Assembly: GCF_007197995.1 (NCBI RefSeq)
Contig: NZ_VKKH01000003.1
Coordinates: 348,293 to 412,292, forward strand
Source of the DNA: Aliiglaciecola sp. M165
GTDB taxonomy: Bacteria; Pseudomonadota; Gammaproteobacteria; Enterobacterales; Alteromonadaceae
Length of the DNA stretch: 64,000 nt
Direction: 5' to 3'
Shown here: positions 46,326 through 56,849 of the stretch, one piece after another
Position numbering within the stretch: the stretch's first letter is position 1
Layout: each line of letters opens with the position of its first letter
The notes under the pieces: generated by a model
Database searches by the model: none
What the model saw: the letters and a program-made list of their open reading frames with translations, nothing else
Told to the model about the DNA's origin: nothing
Position numbers and translations under genes: made by a program

Positions 46326-47441
46326 TTACATAATATTCAAATCGATTTGGACAATCCTGTCTCCGTGCGCACTGCCAAGATACAGGTATTTTCCTTCTCG
46401 CAATGCGACCGTGGCATACCCCATCGGCATGTCAGCTTGTTTTAAACGGAATTCAACGTTTAGAGTGTTAGGGTCGGCCAGTAATATTTCGAAAGGCAAC
46501 ATACAAGGTTTGCTGGTCTCATGATTGCATTCTTCGCTGATAGGGTTGTGCAAATGTGATGCTATCCACAATTGGCCTGATGAATCGATAGTAATATTGT
46601 CAGGTTGCTGAACGGCCATTTCGCCTAGTTTTTGATCTTTAGCAATATCAATTTTTATAGTTTTATCGTCACCGTACAAGTTCACAAAGGCGATGTTTTT
46701 TTGCCGATCAACCGCTATGCCATTGGGCGCAGCTCCGCTTGCGCTTTCTAACTTCGTAAAGCCGCTTTCTGGATGCCAACGCCAAACCCATCCAGTATCC
46801 ATGCCTAACAAATATTTAGTCACGAGTAACCAGTACGGTGTAGATTTGTTCCACATGTGTGTCACAACAAATCCTTTGTCTTCCAAGCTACTCACATCGT
46901 TAATAAAGGGATCTCCTGGAGGAGTTGCACAGCCTCGCCATTGAAGTCGCCATGGTCCGATGGGATCATCAGTATCACTATTCTCGATAATCTGGAAAAA
47001 CTCGACAGTTTCACGCCCGCCGTGGTTAACCACTAGCAGAGCAAGCTCATTTTCGCTGCGTCGGTGGAAGTCTATCCCATGTGGGCTAAATGCTTCGGTA
47101 TCCGGTTGCTCACAATCATTCATTCCCCATGACTCACCTGCCAATTGCCAGTTAATATCAATAGACATTTTGTGTTTTCTTGCCGTATCAAAGAGCACTA
47201 AATTTCCAGGTTCATTTGACATGAATGTACCCATTTCACTGACGATGAGAAAATCGGTGTCAGGAATACTCACCATATCTTCGGGATTGGTAAACATGCA
47301 GTACGGCTTGGCGTTGCCGATAGCTTCGCAATGACTCACAAGATCAGCATTTGATGTGGTTCGAGGGGTGCAGCCGATGAGTGAAGCGATCAAAGTTATT
47401 GTTAAAAGTATGCGTAAATGCAACTTACGGACTGTTATCAT
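46326..47441 (-). CDS. Lipoprotein with NHL/SMP-30-like beta-propeller
   Basis: From the ATG at 47441 (MITVRKLHLRILLTITLIAS) the protein has 371 residues with lipobox LIGC. The body consists of propeller-like repeats (NGIAVDRQKNIAFVNLYGDD, PDNITIDSSGQLWIASHL, YATVALREGKYLYLGSAHGD). It recalls strictosidine-synthase/SMP-30-like proteins; no enzymatic residues are certain. It is probably anchored in the outer or inner membrane facing the periplasm. It follows the MAPEG gene after 13 bp and may be co-transcribed with it. Confidence 0.8.
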   Translation of the reverse strand: MITVRKLHLRILLTITLIASLIGCTPRTTSNADLVSHCEAIGNAKPYCMFTNPEDMVSIPDTDFLIVSEMGTFMSNEPGNLVLFDTARKHKMSIDINWQLAGESWGMNDCEQPDTEAFSPHGIDFHRRSENELALLVVNHGGRETVEFFQIIENSDTDDPIGPWRLQWRGCATPPGDPFINDVSSLEDKGFVVTHMWNKSTPYWLLVTKYLLGMDTGWVWRWHPESGFTKLESASGAAPNGIAVDRQKNIAFVNLYGDDKTIKIDIAKDQKLGEMAVQQPDNITIDSSGQLWIASHLHNPISEECNHETSKPCMLPFEILLADPNTLNVEFRLKQADMPMGYATVALREGKYLYLGSAHGDRIVQIDLNIM

Positions 47442-47454
47442 AGGATTGCAATCA

Positions 47455-47856
47455 TCAGTACAAAATGAGCAAACATAAAACAGAACCGATAAGCAAAGAT
47501 GCAAAGGTCATAAGCATTCCCCAAATTCGTTGCCAACTTGCCCCAACATGATGCCGTAAGCCGTACGCATGCAGCAAGCGGCCTGCGAGCATGAGAACAC
47601 CGGCTAAATGGAGCAATATGTGATGACTGTCGTTGAGTTCGGCAATCAACATCATGACTAGCGCCAAAGGAACGTATTCGGCGAAATTGCCATGAGCTCT
47701 AATAAAACCTAAAAAATGCGCGTCTCCACCATCTCCTAAAGAGACTTTTTTACTACGACGCTGATTGATGACCAGAATGGATAAATAAACAAATGTGATA
47801 CCTAAAAGACCAGCATAGAAGGCCGTTATTGGCGTTGTCATTATAGTTTCTGCCAT
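47455..47856 (-). CDS. MAPEG-family membrane protein
   Basis: The protein has 133 residues from the ATG at 47856 (MAETIMTTPITAFYAGLLGI), with four membrane helices. FIRAHGNFAEYVPLALVMML carries the MAPEG signature (RxHxNxxE), and GRLLHAYGLRH follows. MAPEG proteins include microsomal-type glutathione transferases; the substrate is unknown. The start lies just past the adk terminator with no strong ribosome-binding site. The Met at 47838 is an alternative. Confidence 0.85.
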   Translation of the reverse strand: MAETIMTTPITAFYAGLLGITFVYLSILVINQRRSKKVSLGDGGDAHFLGFIRAHGNFAEYVPLALVMMLIAELNDSHHILLHLAGVLMLAGRLLHAYGLRHHVGASWQRIWGMLMTFASLLIGSVLCLLILY

Positions 47857-47882
47857 AAAAAAACCCACGAACGTGGGTTTAG
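47857..47882 (-). terminator. Terminator of adk
   Basis: AAACCCAC / GTGGGTTT form an 8-bp stem with a GAAC-type loop. On the minus strand seven T follow, directly after adk and just before the MAPEG start. Confidence 0.88.
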
Positions 47883-47907
47883 TCTAACCTTTTTTTAGAA
47901 GAATTTG

Positions 47908-48594
<687 letters not shown>

Positions 48595-48712
48595 TTACAC
48601 ATTCACATGCAGGGATACAAGAATATCGACGCACACTACGCCTAAAGTCGCAAAAAATTCCTATTAAAACCTTCGCTTGGCCACATAGAATTTTAAAATA
48701 AAGGTTTTAAAC

Positions 48713-48741
48713 AAAAAAACGGGCGAAGTGCCCGTTTTTTA
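48713..48741 (-). terminator. Terminator of htpG
   Basis: AACGGGC / GCCCGTT form a GC-rich stem with a GAAGT-type loop, with A-runs on one side and T-runs on the other, directly downstream of htpG. Confidence 0.92.
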
Positions 48742-48758
48742 AACTATTTAGAACTCGA

Positions 48759-50681
48759 TTATTTAGCCAGATCCATAAGTAGTTTGTTCAGGTTCTGTAC
48801 AAAACTAGCCGGATCTTTCAAACTGCCTTGTTCAGATAGAGCGGCCTGATCGTATAATACGCCAACCCATTGAGAAAATTGAGCTTCGTCTTGCACGTCA
48901 GCGAGCATTTTTACTAACTGATGCTCAGGATTCATTTCAAAATGATACTTAGCTTCTGGTACAGGTTGCCCTGCTGACTGCATTAATTTGATCATCTGAG
49001 TCGACATGCCACTCTCATCGGTGACGATACAAGCAGGTGAATCGGTTAATCTGTGAGTAAATTTTACGTCGACGACTTTGTCGCCTAGAGCCGTTTTCAC
49101 ACGTTCGAGCAAACCTTCAACTTCTTTTTCTGCCTGCTCTTGCTCTTTTTTGCTCTCTTCGTCTTCCAAATCACCCAGATCAAGCGCGCCACGCGCAATT
49201 GACTGGAACTGTTTCTCTTGGAATTCACTAAGGTGAGACATTAGCCATTCGTCAATACGATCTGACATAAGCAATACTTCGATGCCTTTTTTGCGGAAGA
49301 TCTCAAGATGCGGGCTTGATTTAGCTGCTTGGTAGCTGTCAGCAGTTATAAAGTAGATCTTGTCTTGACCTTCTTTCATTCGGCCGATGTAATCTTCCAA
49401 TGACACGGTTTGTGCGTCACTGTCGTTCTCAGTCGAAGCAAATCGCAGTAGGCCTGCAACTTTGTCTTTGTTAGCAAAATCTTCAGCTGGGCCTTCTTTG
49501 AGCACGTTACCAAATTCTTTCCAGAACAGCTGATATTTGTCGGCATCATTTTTAGCCAGACGTTCTAGCATCTGCAGAACACGTTTGGTGCAGCCTTGAC
49601 GGATAGCCTGCGTGATTTTGTTGTCTTGAAGAATTTCACGAGAAACGTTCAAAGGCAGATCGTTTGAATCAAGTAAACCTTTCACAAAACGCAGGTAAAC
49701 AGGCATAAACTGCTCTGCGTCATCCATAATGAAAACTCGTTGTACGTAAAGCTTTAAGCCATGGCTTTGTTCACGATTCCAAAGGTCAAAGGGAGCCTTT
49801 GAAGGGATATAAAGCAGGCTAGTATATTCAGTTTTACCTTCGACTTTATTGTGTGCATGCAGCAAAGGATCAGTAAAATCATGTGACACGTGCTTGTAAA
49901 ATTCATTGTATTCTTCAGCGCTGATTTCAGACTTATCACGGGTCCACAGTGCAGTGGCTTTATTGACTGCTTCCCACTCTCCGGGCTGGGCTGCAATTTT
50001 TTCACCATCGGGTCCGTCTGACTCTGGCACTTCGTCTTTCCACATTTTAACAGGGATACCAATGTGCTCAGAATATTTGGTTATGATTGAACGCAAGCGC
50101 CAGTCATCTGCAAATTCTTTTTCGTCTTCCCTTAGGTGCAGAACGATTTCTGTTCCACGTTCAGCTTTTTCGATGTCTTTTGTGGTAAATTCGCCCTCGC
50201 CTGCAGACTCCCATTCAACACCTTTATCTGCTGAATCACCCGCTTTGCGACTGCGCACTGTTACCTTGTCTGCAACAATAAACGCAGAATAGAAGCCAAC
50301 ACCAAATTGGCCAATTAACTGTGAATCTTTTGCTTGATCACCTGAAAGATTGCTAAAGAACTCTTTAGTACCCGACTTTGCTATCGTTCCTAGATGTTCG
50401 ATGACATCTTCTTTGCTCATACCAATACCATTATCAGAAATGGTTATGGTTTTAGCCTCTTTATCTGCACTGAGTTTAACTGCTAAGTCACCATCATTTT
50501 CAAAAAGGCTTGAGTCAGATAGCGCTTTGAATCGTAATTTATCTGCAGCATCAGCAGCATTGGAAACTAATTCACGTAAAAATATTTCTTTATTTGAGTA
50601 AAGTGAATGGATCATCAATTGAAGTAACTGTTTTACTTCCGTTTGAAATCCATGCGTTTCTTGATGAGCTGTTTCAGCCAT
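48759..50681 (-). CDS. htpG: Chaperone HtpG (Hsp90)
   Basis: From the ATG at 50681 ([20 protein letters not shown]; site TTAGGAG) the protein has 640 residues, the normal HtpG length. The N-terminal GHKL ATPase shows [38 protein letters not shown] and [17 protein letters not shown]. The middle domain includes the catalytic-loop Arg region ([12 protein letters not shown]), followed by the C-terminal dimerisation domain. The upstream in-frame ATG at 50705 is rejected. A sigma-32 promoter lies about 45 bp upstream. Confidence 0.98.
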   Translation of the reverse strand: MAETAHQETHGFQTEVKQLLQLMIHSLYSNKEIFLRELVSNAADAADKLRFKALSDSSLFENDGDLAVKLSADKEAKTITISDNGIGMSKEDVIEHLGTIAKSGTKEFFSNLSGDQAKDSQLIGQFGVGFYSAFIVADKVTVRSRKAGDSADKGVEWESAGEGEFTTKDIEKAERGTEIVLHLREDEKEFADDWRLRSIITKYSEHIGIPVKMWKDEVPESDGPDGEKIAAQPGEWEAVNKATALWTRDKSEISAEEYNEFYKHVSHDFTDPLLHAHNKVEGKTEYTSLLYIPSKAPFDLWNREQSHGLKLYVQRVFIMDDAEQFMPVYLRFVKGLLDSNDLPLNVSREILQDNKITQAIRQGCTKRVLQMLERLAKNDADKYQLFWKEFGNVLKEGPAEDFANKDKVAGLLRFASTENDSDAQTVSLEDYIGRMKEGQDKIYFITADSYQAAKSSPHLEIFRKKGIEVLLMSDRIDEWLMSHLSEFQEKQFQSIARGALDLGDLEDEESKKEQEQAEKEVEGLLERVKTALGDKVVDVKFTHRLTDSPACIVTDESGMSTQMIKLMQSAGQPVPEAKYHFEMNPEHQLVKMLADVQDEAQFSQWVGVLYDQAALSEQGSLKDPASFVQNLNKLLMDLAK

Positions 50682-50723
50682 AAACAAATTTCTCCTAATT
50701 ATCACAAAACTACTTGGCTAAGA

Positions 50724-50751
50724 AGATGAGGCCAATTCAATGCATTTCAAG
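50724..50751 (-). promoter_or_regulatory. Sigma-32 promoter of htpG
   Basis: On the minus strand CTTGAAA, 13 bp, then CCTCATCT. This is close to the heat-shock consensus (CTTGAAA / CCCCATnT) with acceptable spacing. Confidence 0.82.
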
Positions 50752-50803
50752 CATCTTTTTTTATTTAAATAAGGATTTGGCTAAATGGAATGAAAGAGGC
50801 GTA

Positions 50804-51403
50804 CTAGAGCGCGCGACGCCCCGTAAATGCATGGACAAGAGTGTTACCATCAACATATTCTAGTTCGCCACCAACAGGCATTCCATGGGCTAGACGGGTT
50901 GCGCTGATTTGCTTTGCTTTACACATCTGCGCGATGTAGTGTGCGGTCGCTTCACCTTCAACCGTCGGGTTGGTAGCCAGGATAACCTCTTGAAATTTTC
51001 CTGACGCTAGCTGTTGTTCCAGTTCGTCCAAACCAATTTCATTTGGCCCAATACCGTCAATAGGTGACAAGTGCCCCATCAATACAAAGTAACGCCCTTT
51101 AAATTCTGCAGTTTGCTCGATAGACAATACATCTTGAGGAGACTCTACTATACAGAGTTGCCCACACGCTTCTCTACCTGGATCATCACATATTTCGCAC
51201 AGCGAAGACTCGGTAAAGGTCCGGCATGATTGGCAGTGCTTGATGTGCTCCATCGCATCATGCAGCACTTGTGAAAGTTGCAGCGCCCCCTTGCGATTGC
51301 GCTCAAGCAAATGAAACGCCATTCGCTGAGCACTTTTTTTGCCAACACCCGGCAAATGTGTCAAAGAACTGATTAACTCAGAAATAAGAGGACTGAATTT
51401 CAT
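50804..51403 (-). CDS. recR: Recombination protein RecR
   Basis: The 199-residue protein has a helix-hairpin-helix ([20 protein letters not shown], 14-33). The four-cysteine zinc finger is [16 protein letters not shown], and the Toprim domain contains [20 protein letters not shown]. It acts with RecF and RecO to load RecA at gaps. The order dnaX-ybaB-recR is conserved in Gammaproteobacteria, and all three are closely spaced here. Confidence 0.98.
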   Translation of the reverse strand: MKFSPLISELISSLTHLPGVGKKSAQRMAFHLLERNRKGALQLSQVLHDAMEHIKHCQSCRTFTESSLCEICDDPGREACGQLCIVESPQDVLSIEQTAEFKGRYFVLMGHLSPIDGIGPNEIGLDELEQQLASGKFQEVILATNPTVEGEATAHYIAQMCKAKQISATRLAHGMPVGGELEYVDGNTLVHAFTGRRAL

Positions 51404-51426
51404 GTTTGAATTTTATCGCCTGATGA

Positions 51427-51753
51427 TTAAAACGGCATCTTAAAGCCAGGCGGCAACGGCATACCACCAGTCACTTCACTCATTTTTTCTTTACTGGTTT
51501 CTTGAACTCTGCGAACTGCGTCATTGATTGCGGCCGCAACCAGATCTTCAATCATTTCTTTATCATCATCCATCAGCGAAGGGTCGATATCGACACGTCT
51601 GACATTGTGGTTACAGGTCATAGTCACTTTAACCATCCCTGCTCCAGCTTCGCCTGTCACCTCGATTTTCGCCAGGTCTTCTTGGGTTTGCTGCATACGC
51701 TCTTGCATTTGCTGAGCTTGCTTCATGATATTACCCATGCCACCTTTAAACAT
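51427..51753 (-). CDS. ybaB: YbaB/EbfC nucleoid-associated protein
   Basis: The 108-residue protein begins [20 protein letters not shown] and has [19 protein letters not shown] [20 protein letters not shown], ending [13 protein letters not shown], the conserved C-terminus. It is a dimeric DNA-binding protein of the nucleoid. It sits between dnaX and recR (25 bp and 23 bp gaps), forming one operon. Confidence 0.97.
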   Translation of the reverse strand: MFKGGMGNIMKQAQQMQERMQQTQEDLAKIEVTGEAGAGMVKVTMTCNHNVRRVDIDPSLMDDDKEMIEDLVAAAINDAVRRVQETSKEKMSEVTGGMPLPPGFKMPF

Positions 51754-51778
51754 AATTTGTCTCTCTTATCTTACTAAA

Positions 51779-54361
51779 TTATCTTGGTTTTATACTGTCA
51801 TCCACCACATGCGCGGCAAACGTCGACTTTAATCGATTAATATTTTCATCATTGTCAGCCACTTTCCTTGCGTGTTGCATACGCACTTGATTAATGGTTT
51901 GCTGCACAGCAAAAGGCGTATTGATGGGTTGAGTGTGCTCAACAATCAACTCAATGTCTTCATTAAAAAGCTGACTTAGCGCCTGCTGAAGTTGATTTCG
52001 TGCCGACTCTGTATCTAGATGTGGTTTCGAATCCAGCAACTTCAAGGTTACAACCTGAGCATTTTTTTCATAAGCCGAGTGCAGCGCTAATTGTTTGGTC
52101 AACGCGGTCACTTGCATTTGCTCGATTAATTGACTCCAGGTATCCAGTTGTTGTGCTGCCGTGACTTTTTCACCGCTTTGCAAAAAAGCTGGGACATCAA
52201 AATCAACTTCTACTTCAATAGGCTCATTCAAGTGAGCCATAGGGTCGAATGCTTCCGCCAGTTCGCTCTGCTCTGGTGGTGGAGCTGATTCAAGCGTTAT
52301 TGGATTGGATGATTCTTCACTCCACGGCGGAGTATCACTGCTCTGTTGTTGTGAAGCAACAGGCAATTCAGGTTCATTTTTTGCTGGCTCTGTGGTTGTT
52401 AAAACCTTTTCAGACTCGTCAGCAATAGGTTGATCAAGTGAAAGGTTTTCCATTGTTGCAGAATCGTCGACATCGCTGGAGTACAAGGCAGATTCTTGAA
52501 AAGCCTTTTCTTCGGCAACCGTCTCAACCTGCTGTATTTCCGGGCTTGATTCATTTTTGAGACTATCTTCAAATTCAGCAGCGGTTGAATTCTCACCAAG
52601 CGAGGGAATTGAGGTTGGAGCCGTTTGTGAATCTAGCTTTTTGGCAGCAAATTGCTTGGGATTGAATTCCAGCTCAGACTTTTTTACTGGAGTATCAGCT
52701 ACCTCCGAAGCAATCTCTTTTTGCGCTAATTGATTTTTTAGTGCGATCAAGTTCTGTGTTGACGTGATCAAAGATTCACTACTTGTGTTGTGGTCCATTT
52801 GCTTTGCCATTTCAGCTTGATGGCTAAGGTCAATCGAATTGTCTGGAGTTGGTAATGACGGCTGGGCAACAGCGGCCATGTTTTCCTCTGCATAAAAGTC
52901 AGCAAGGCTGGACTCACCTTGAGGCATCTCTTCAGAAAAGCGCTCTTCGTTGTAGTCTGGCTTTTCAAAGAAGGACGCAGAAGTTGCTTCAACTGGCACT
53001 ACAGGCTTTATTTCAGCCTTGTCAGTTTCTGGCTCAGAGTCTGGTATTAAATCACTTTCAATCGCTTTTGAAGACTCAACTGCTTCGCTTTCAGAGGCAT
53101 CTACTTCAGTGCTTTTTATCTGTGCACCCAACGCTTGAGCCTGTTTTAACAGCGTCTCTTGCTCAACGTTAAGAGCGTCTATCGATTGTTTGGTTTGAGC
53201 TGATGAACCGTCTTGGTGATCAGATTTAACCTGTTCAACGGCTAAGTCATTTGTTTCTTGCGAAGACAAATTCAAAGGCGATGGATTAAATGCCAACATG
53301 CGCAACAAGGTCATTTCTAAACCCACTCGCGCATCAGCAGCAAAGGGTAAATCTTTTTTACCTTGTAAAGCAATTTGATAGGCTAGCTGAACTTGCTCAG
53401 GGGGGAGCATTTTAGATAACTGGAATATCGCTCTGGCTGAGCCGGTTTCCAATTTGCACGCTTCTGGCACAAATTGCGTCAACGCCACTTGATGCAGCAA
53501 GCTCATCATCTCAGCTAAAACGTTCTCAAAATCAATTGCATGTGCTGCGAGCTTTTCAACGAGCGCCATAACTTCTTGGGCATCATTATTAAACACACTA
53601 TGAACAAGTTTTAAAACCTGCCCTTTATCCATCAAGCCTAACATGTCAGTTACAACTTGAGCACTGACATTGCCATTTCCTTGGGCAATCGCCTGATCGG
53701 TTAGACTCAGCGCATCGCGCATACTACCTTGAGCAGCTCTGGACAGTTGTTGAATCGCTGAAGGCTCAAAGGTGATCTGCTCTTGCGTCAGAACATGGGT
53801 TAATTGCTGGCTAATCTGTTCTCGTGAAAGCGCTTTGAGATTAAACTGCAAACAACGGGACAATATTGTTACCGGTAACTTTTGGGGATCCGTTGTAGCG
53901 AGCAGAAACTTGACATGAGGAGGTGGTTCCTCAAGGGTTTTTAACAATGCATTGAAACTATGCTTAGAGAGCATATGCACTTCGTCGATAAGATAGACTT
54001 TGAAATCACCACGTGTCGGCTTGTACTGCACGTTATCGAGCAATTCACGGGTATCTTCAACCTTAGTGCGTGACGCAGCATCGATTTCCAATAAATCGAC
54101 GAAGCTACCGTTTTCTATTTCTTTACAGGTATGACACTCACCACAGGGGTTAGCGCTCATGCCTTTATCACAGTTTAAACTTTTTGAAAAAATCCGTGCG
54201 ATAGTGGTTTTACCAACACCCCGGGTGCCAGTAAACAGGTAGGCATGATGTAATCGGTTATTATCGAGTGCATTTGATATCGCACTGACAACATGCTCTT
54301 GCCCGACTAATTCGGAAAAGCGACTAGGTCGCCATTTTCGGGCCAGAACTTGATAAGCCAT
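51779..54361 (-). CDS. dnaX: DNA polymerase III tau subunit (gamma by -1 frameshift)
   Basis: The 860-residue protein is the clamp-loader ATPase. MAYQVLARKWRPSRFSELVG, Walker A GTRGVGKTTIARIFSK (about 44-59), zinc motif CGECHTCKEI, Walker B LIDEVHMLS and sensor/SRC LSRCLQFNLK are followed by an exceptionally long acidic Ser/Glu-rich linker (about 370-700). The tau-specific domain binding DnaE/DnaB follows. A slippery A-AAA-AAG at 52679-52685 in the linker should yield a shorter gamma form of about 562 residues. The gene overlaps nothing and ends 26 bp before ybaB. Confidence 0.96.
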   Translation of the reverse strand: MAYQVLARKWRPSRFSELVGQEHVVSAISNALDNNRLHHAYLFTGTRGVGKTTIARIFSKSLNCDKGMSANPCGECHTCKEIENGSFVDLLEIDAASRTKVEDTRELLDNVQYKPTRGDFKVYLIDEVHMLSKHSFNALLKTLEEPPPHVKFLLATTDPQKLPVTILSRCLQFNLKALSREQISQQLTHVLTQEQITFEPSAIQQLSRAAQGSMRDALSLTDQAIAQGNGNVSAQVVTDMLGLMDKGQVLKLVHSVFNNDAQEVMALVEKLAAHAIDFENVLAEMMSLLHQVALTQFVPEACKLETGSARAIFQLSKMLPPEQVQLAYQIALQGKKDLPFAADARVGLEMTLLRMLAFNPSPLNLSSQETNDLAVEQVKSDHQDGSSAQTKQSIDALNVEQETLLKQAQALGAQIKSTEVDASESEAVESSKAIESDLIPDSEPETDKAEIKPVVPVEATSASFFEKPDYNEERFSEEMPQGESSLADFYAEENMAAVAQPSLPTPDNSIDLSHQAEMAKQMDHNTSSESLITSTQNLIALKNQLAQKEIASEVADTPVKKSELEFNPKQFAAKKLDSQTAPTSIPSLGENSTAAEFEDSLKNESSPEIQQVETVAEEKAFQESALYSSDVDDSATMENLSLDQPIADESEKVLTTTEPAKNEPELPVASQQQSSDTPPWSEESSNPITLESAPPPEQSELAEAFDPMAHLNEPIEVEVDFDVPAFLQSGEKVTAAQQLDTWSQLIEQMQVTALTKQLALHSAYEKNAQVVTLKLLDSKPHLDTESARNQLQQALSQLFNEDIELIVEHTQPINTPFAVQQTINQVRMQHARKVADNDENINRLKSTFAAHVVDDSIKPR
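52674..52706 (-). promoter_or_regulatory. Programmed -1 frameshift site in dnaX
   Basis: On the minus strand a GGAGGT Shine-Dalgarno-like enhancer (52706-52701) precedes A AAA AAG (52685-52679) by 15 nt. The heptamer is in the phase required for -1 slippage. After slippage the next codons are GTC TGA, so termination follows after one residue, just as GAG TGA follows the Escherichia coli site. A downstream stimulatory hairpin was not obvious. Confidence 0.85.
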
Positions 54362-54367
54362 CAGACG

Positions 54368-54904
54368 TTATTCACCATCAAAATGACATAACGAGTGACA
54401 CGTTACACCATGATCATTTAAACGCTTTTCACCACCTAGGTCAGGTAATGAAATAATAAAGCCAGCATGTTCAGCGATACCACCTAATTCACGAATCAAA
54501 TTAGCTGTCGCAACCATAGTGCCACCTGTTGCCAACAAATCGTCAATCATTAACACGTTTTCACCAGGCTTGATGGCGTCTGCATGAATTTCCAACATAT
54601 CCATGCCATATTCCAATTCATAGCTTTGCGAAATGGTTTCTCGAGGTAATTTGTTTGGCTTTCGCACCGGAACAAACCCTATTCCCAATTCAATTGCCAG
54701 AGGCGCGCCAAACAAAAAGCCTCTGGCTTCCGTTCCCGCGACTTTGTCGAATTTAAGGGGTTTGAACTGTTCTAGCAATAGCTCAATACTTTTGGAAAAC
54801 GCGGTATGATCTTCAAGAATTGAGGTCACGTCACGAAACATGATCCCAGGCTTGGGGTAATCGGCGACCGTTTTGATGACCGACTTAATATATTCAGCTG
54901 ACAC
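54368..54904 (-). CDS. apt: Adenine phosphoribosyltransferase
   Basis: The 178-residue protein begins [20 protein letters not shown] and contains [37 protein letters not shown] and the PRPP-binding [20 protein letters not shown]. It salvages adenine to AMP. Its stop lies 6 bp before the dnaX start on the same strand, so apt-dnaX-ybaB-recR are co-oriented and probably linked. Confidence 0.97.
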   Translation of the reverse strand: MSAEYIKSVIKTVADYPKPGIMFRDVTSILEDHTAFSKSIELLLEQFKPLKFDKVAGTEARGFLFGAPLAIELGIGFVPVRKPNKLPRETISQSYELEYGMDMLEIHADAIKPGENVLMIDDLLATGGTMVATANLIRELGGIAEHAGFIISLPDLGGEKRLNDHGVTCHSLCHFDGE

Positions 54905-54953
54905 AGACTTCCTCTTTGTGGCTTGCTTAAATTAGTATCCGTGAAAGTTCACG

Positions 54954-55076
54954 TTATAGATAATATACAAACCATCCAAGAAAGACGTGCATAAGTGGGA
55001 TCGCAAGCAGCGTCACAATAGCCACTATAAAATATGTCCAGTTAAACGGATCAATTTGGCCTTCTTGTTCTTGCAT
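54954..55076 (-). CDS. 40-residue small membrane protein
   Basis: The frame reads MQEQEGQIDPFNWTYFIVAI followed by VTLLAIPLMHVFLGWFVYYL and stop. An acidic, polar N-terminus (1-13) precedes one strong transmembrane helix (about 14-36). A site resembling AAAG-GAGAA precedes the ATG at about 8 nt. It lies between apt and hvfC, on the same strand. The clean start, helix and defined stop support a real small gene; the function is unknown. Confidence 0.7.
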   Translation of the reverse strand: MQEQEGQIDPFNWTYFIVAIVTLLAIPLMHVFLGWFVYYL

Positions 55077-55146
55077 GCTTTTCTCCAATCTTTAGGTGTT
55101 TGCAAAGCCGCAAATAGTAATGCAAAGTCGCTCAGATTAACAGTGC

Positions 55147-55893
55147 TTAATGATTTGGTATCAATAATATTTGTTGATCCAGTAGCTGTTCGATTGTTTG
55201 TTTGGTACCGTCACAAACTTGCTCTTCTGGCAATTGCGGCAGTGCTAACACCATTTGAGTAAGTAACTCCTCCATGGTCACAGAATCAGTGCTTTGCACT
55301 AAATTTAGCAGGTGTGCAGTGACGGCATTAACCACCGTGAATCCGACTTCAAAGTCAGCTTTTCGATAGACCACGATATAATTAGTCTCAGCAGATTTTT
55401 CCGGGTGATATTCTTCACTAATTTGATGAACTGGGAAGGCATAGCCAGCCAGTGTCGCGGTTTCAGAAAAACATAACGATGAAATGTCTTCTAGATGATC
55501 CCAAACATGTGCGTCTTGACTATGCTTTTTAATGCTAATCGCCAATTCTAGCCATTCATAATGGGCAAGCTCTTGTAAATACGGTGGATCATCAGACGTG
55601 GCCTGATGTTCGTTACTTAAGTACTCGACGAACTCTTTGCTGATATCAACAAAGTAAGGGGAACGACAATGATGATGTACAAAAAATGCACGGGCCAGTC
55701 TTTGCCATTTTTGCTCACCATAAATACTTTCCAGTACCGGAAAGCCAGAGCTGAGAAACCCTAAAACATTGTTAAAGAATAATTCTCGATACACCTTGAG
55801 ACGTCGTTCCTCGATTCCGCTTGGCGCTGAAGTGTTCTCAGGGTTCCGGATGTATTCAACAAAATTGGCTTGGGTGTCTGAAAATGAAGTCAT
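55147..55893 (-). CDS. hvfC: HvfC/BufC-type protein (DUF2063)
   Basis: The 248-residue protein has an N-terminal DUF2063 domain (about 1-100): FVEYIRNPENTSAPSGIEER, RLKVYRELFFNNVLGFLSSG and FPVLESIYG are typical. The C-terminal half (about 110-248) resembles the winged-helix-like domain that recruits the precursor in MbnC-type partners. In bufferin, Hvf and methanobactin-like systems this protein partners the DUF692 enzyme to modify cysteines of the precursor. Its start adjoins the hvfB stop directly, indicating coupling. Confidence 0.9.
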   Translation of the reverse strand: MTSFSDTQANFVEYIRNPENTSAPSGIEERRLKVYRELFFNNVLGFLSSGFPVLESIYGEQKWQRLARAFFVHHHCRSPYFVDISKEFVEYLSNEHQATSDDPPYLQELAHYEWLELAISIKKHSQDAHVWDHLEDISSLCFSETATLAGYAFPVHQISEEYHPEKSAETNYIVVYRKADFEVGFTVVNAVTAHLLNLVQSTDSVTMEELLTQMVLALPQLPEEQVCDGTKQTIEQLLDQQILLIPNH

Positions 55894-56751
55894 TTAGGCT
55901 AACGCTCCTATTTGACTGTGTTTGCTTGCCACACGCTTCTGAATGGAACGTATTTTTTCAACTTCCAAAAGTAAAGTTTCGATTGGAGGAATATTAAAAT
56001 CGCGCTCTAATAATGTTGGGAAAACACCGTGTATTTCATAGGCTTGCTCTAAAAGATCCCATACTGGCTGGATCACGTCAGCACCATGAGTATCAACTTT
56101 TAGATCATCAGCTTCGTCATAATGACCAGCAATATGTCCATACACTATTTTGCCGGAGGGCATGGCTCGCAAGAATTCCTGAGCATCGTATTTGTGGTTA
56201 ATCGAGTTTACATAGATATTATTAACATCAAGTAGCATCAAACAGCCAGACTTTTCCAGTACTTGAACTGTAAAATCAAGCTCTGACATTTCTTGTCCAG
56301 GCGCAGCATAGTAGGATACATTTTCTAGCACCAATGGCCGCTCAATTATGTCTTGCACCTGCCTAATCCGATCAACAACATGACTAACCGCTTCTTTTGT
56401 GAAAGGAATCGGCATCAAATCGTACATGTGCCCTTCGCCAGAACAATAACTAAGGTGTTCGCTGTAATAGAGTACGCTGTGTCTGTCTAAAAAGGCTTTT
56501 ACATCCTTTAAAAAATTAATGTCTAATGGATCTGAGCTACCAATGGACAATGATAAACCGTGATTCACGAAATTAGTTTGTTTGGTAAACTCAGTCAGCT
56601 GTTGCTGATATTTGCCGCCCAGAGGGATCCAATTTTCGGGTGCCACTTCCCAAAAGTCGACCTGCTTTGGTATATCAGGCAATAGATCGTCGATCATTTC
56701 ACGGCGTAACCCAAGCCCTACCCCTGCAAGTTTTTTTTGACTCATATTCAA
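55894..56751 (-). CDS. hvfB: HvfB/BufB-type multinuclear iron oxygenase (DUF692)
   Basis: The 285-residue TIM-barrel protein of the DUF692/MbnB family has GVGLGLRREMIDDLLPDIPK, WEVAPENWIPLGG, NFVNHGLSLSIGSSDPLD, YYSEHLSYCSGEGHMYDLMP, LVLENVSYYA, LLDVNNIYVNSINHKYDAQE and GHIAGHYDEAD. The repeated His, Asn, Asp and Glu positions are the iron ligands of the family. Known members convert cysteine residues of RiPP precursors into oxazolone/thioamide or thiooxazole groups that bind copper. It is adjacent to hvfC and downstream of hvfA. Confidence 0.94.
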   Translation of the reverse strand: MNMSQKKLAGVGLGLRREMIDDLLPDIPKQVDFWEVAPENWIPLGGKYQQQLTEFTKQTNFVNHGLSLSIGSSDPLDINFLKDVKAFLDRHSVLYYSEHLSYCSGEGHMYDLMPIPFTKEAVSHVVDRIRQVQDIIERPLVLENVSYYAAPGQEMSELDFTVQVLEKSGCLMLLDVNNIYVNSINHKYDAQEFLRAMPSGKIVYGHIAGHYDEADDLKVDTHGADVIQPVWDLLEQAYEIHGVFPTLLERDFNIPPIETLLLEVEKIRSIQKRVASKHSQIGALA

Positions 56752-56797
56752 CCCCTGCTTGAACTAAGAACGCTCTTTTTGCTCGTATTAAGTTTAA

Positions 56798-56825
56798 ATA
56801 AAAAAGGCCGGCAATGCCGACCTTT
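56798..56825 (-). terminator. Terminator-like hairpin between hvfA and hvfB
   Basis: AAAGG-C-CGGC / GCCG-A-CCTTT form a stem with an AAT loop. On the minus strand a T-run follows. It lies between the precursor and modification genes, so it probably lowers hvfBC transcription relative to hvfA. Confidence 0.8.
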
Positions 56826-56849
56826 GTTAGCAATGCTTAATTTACAAGA

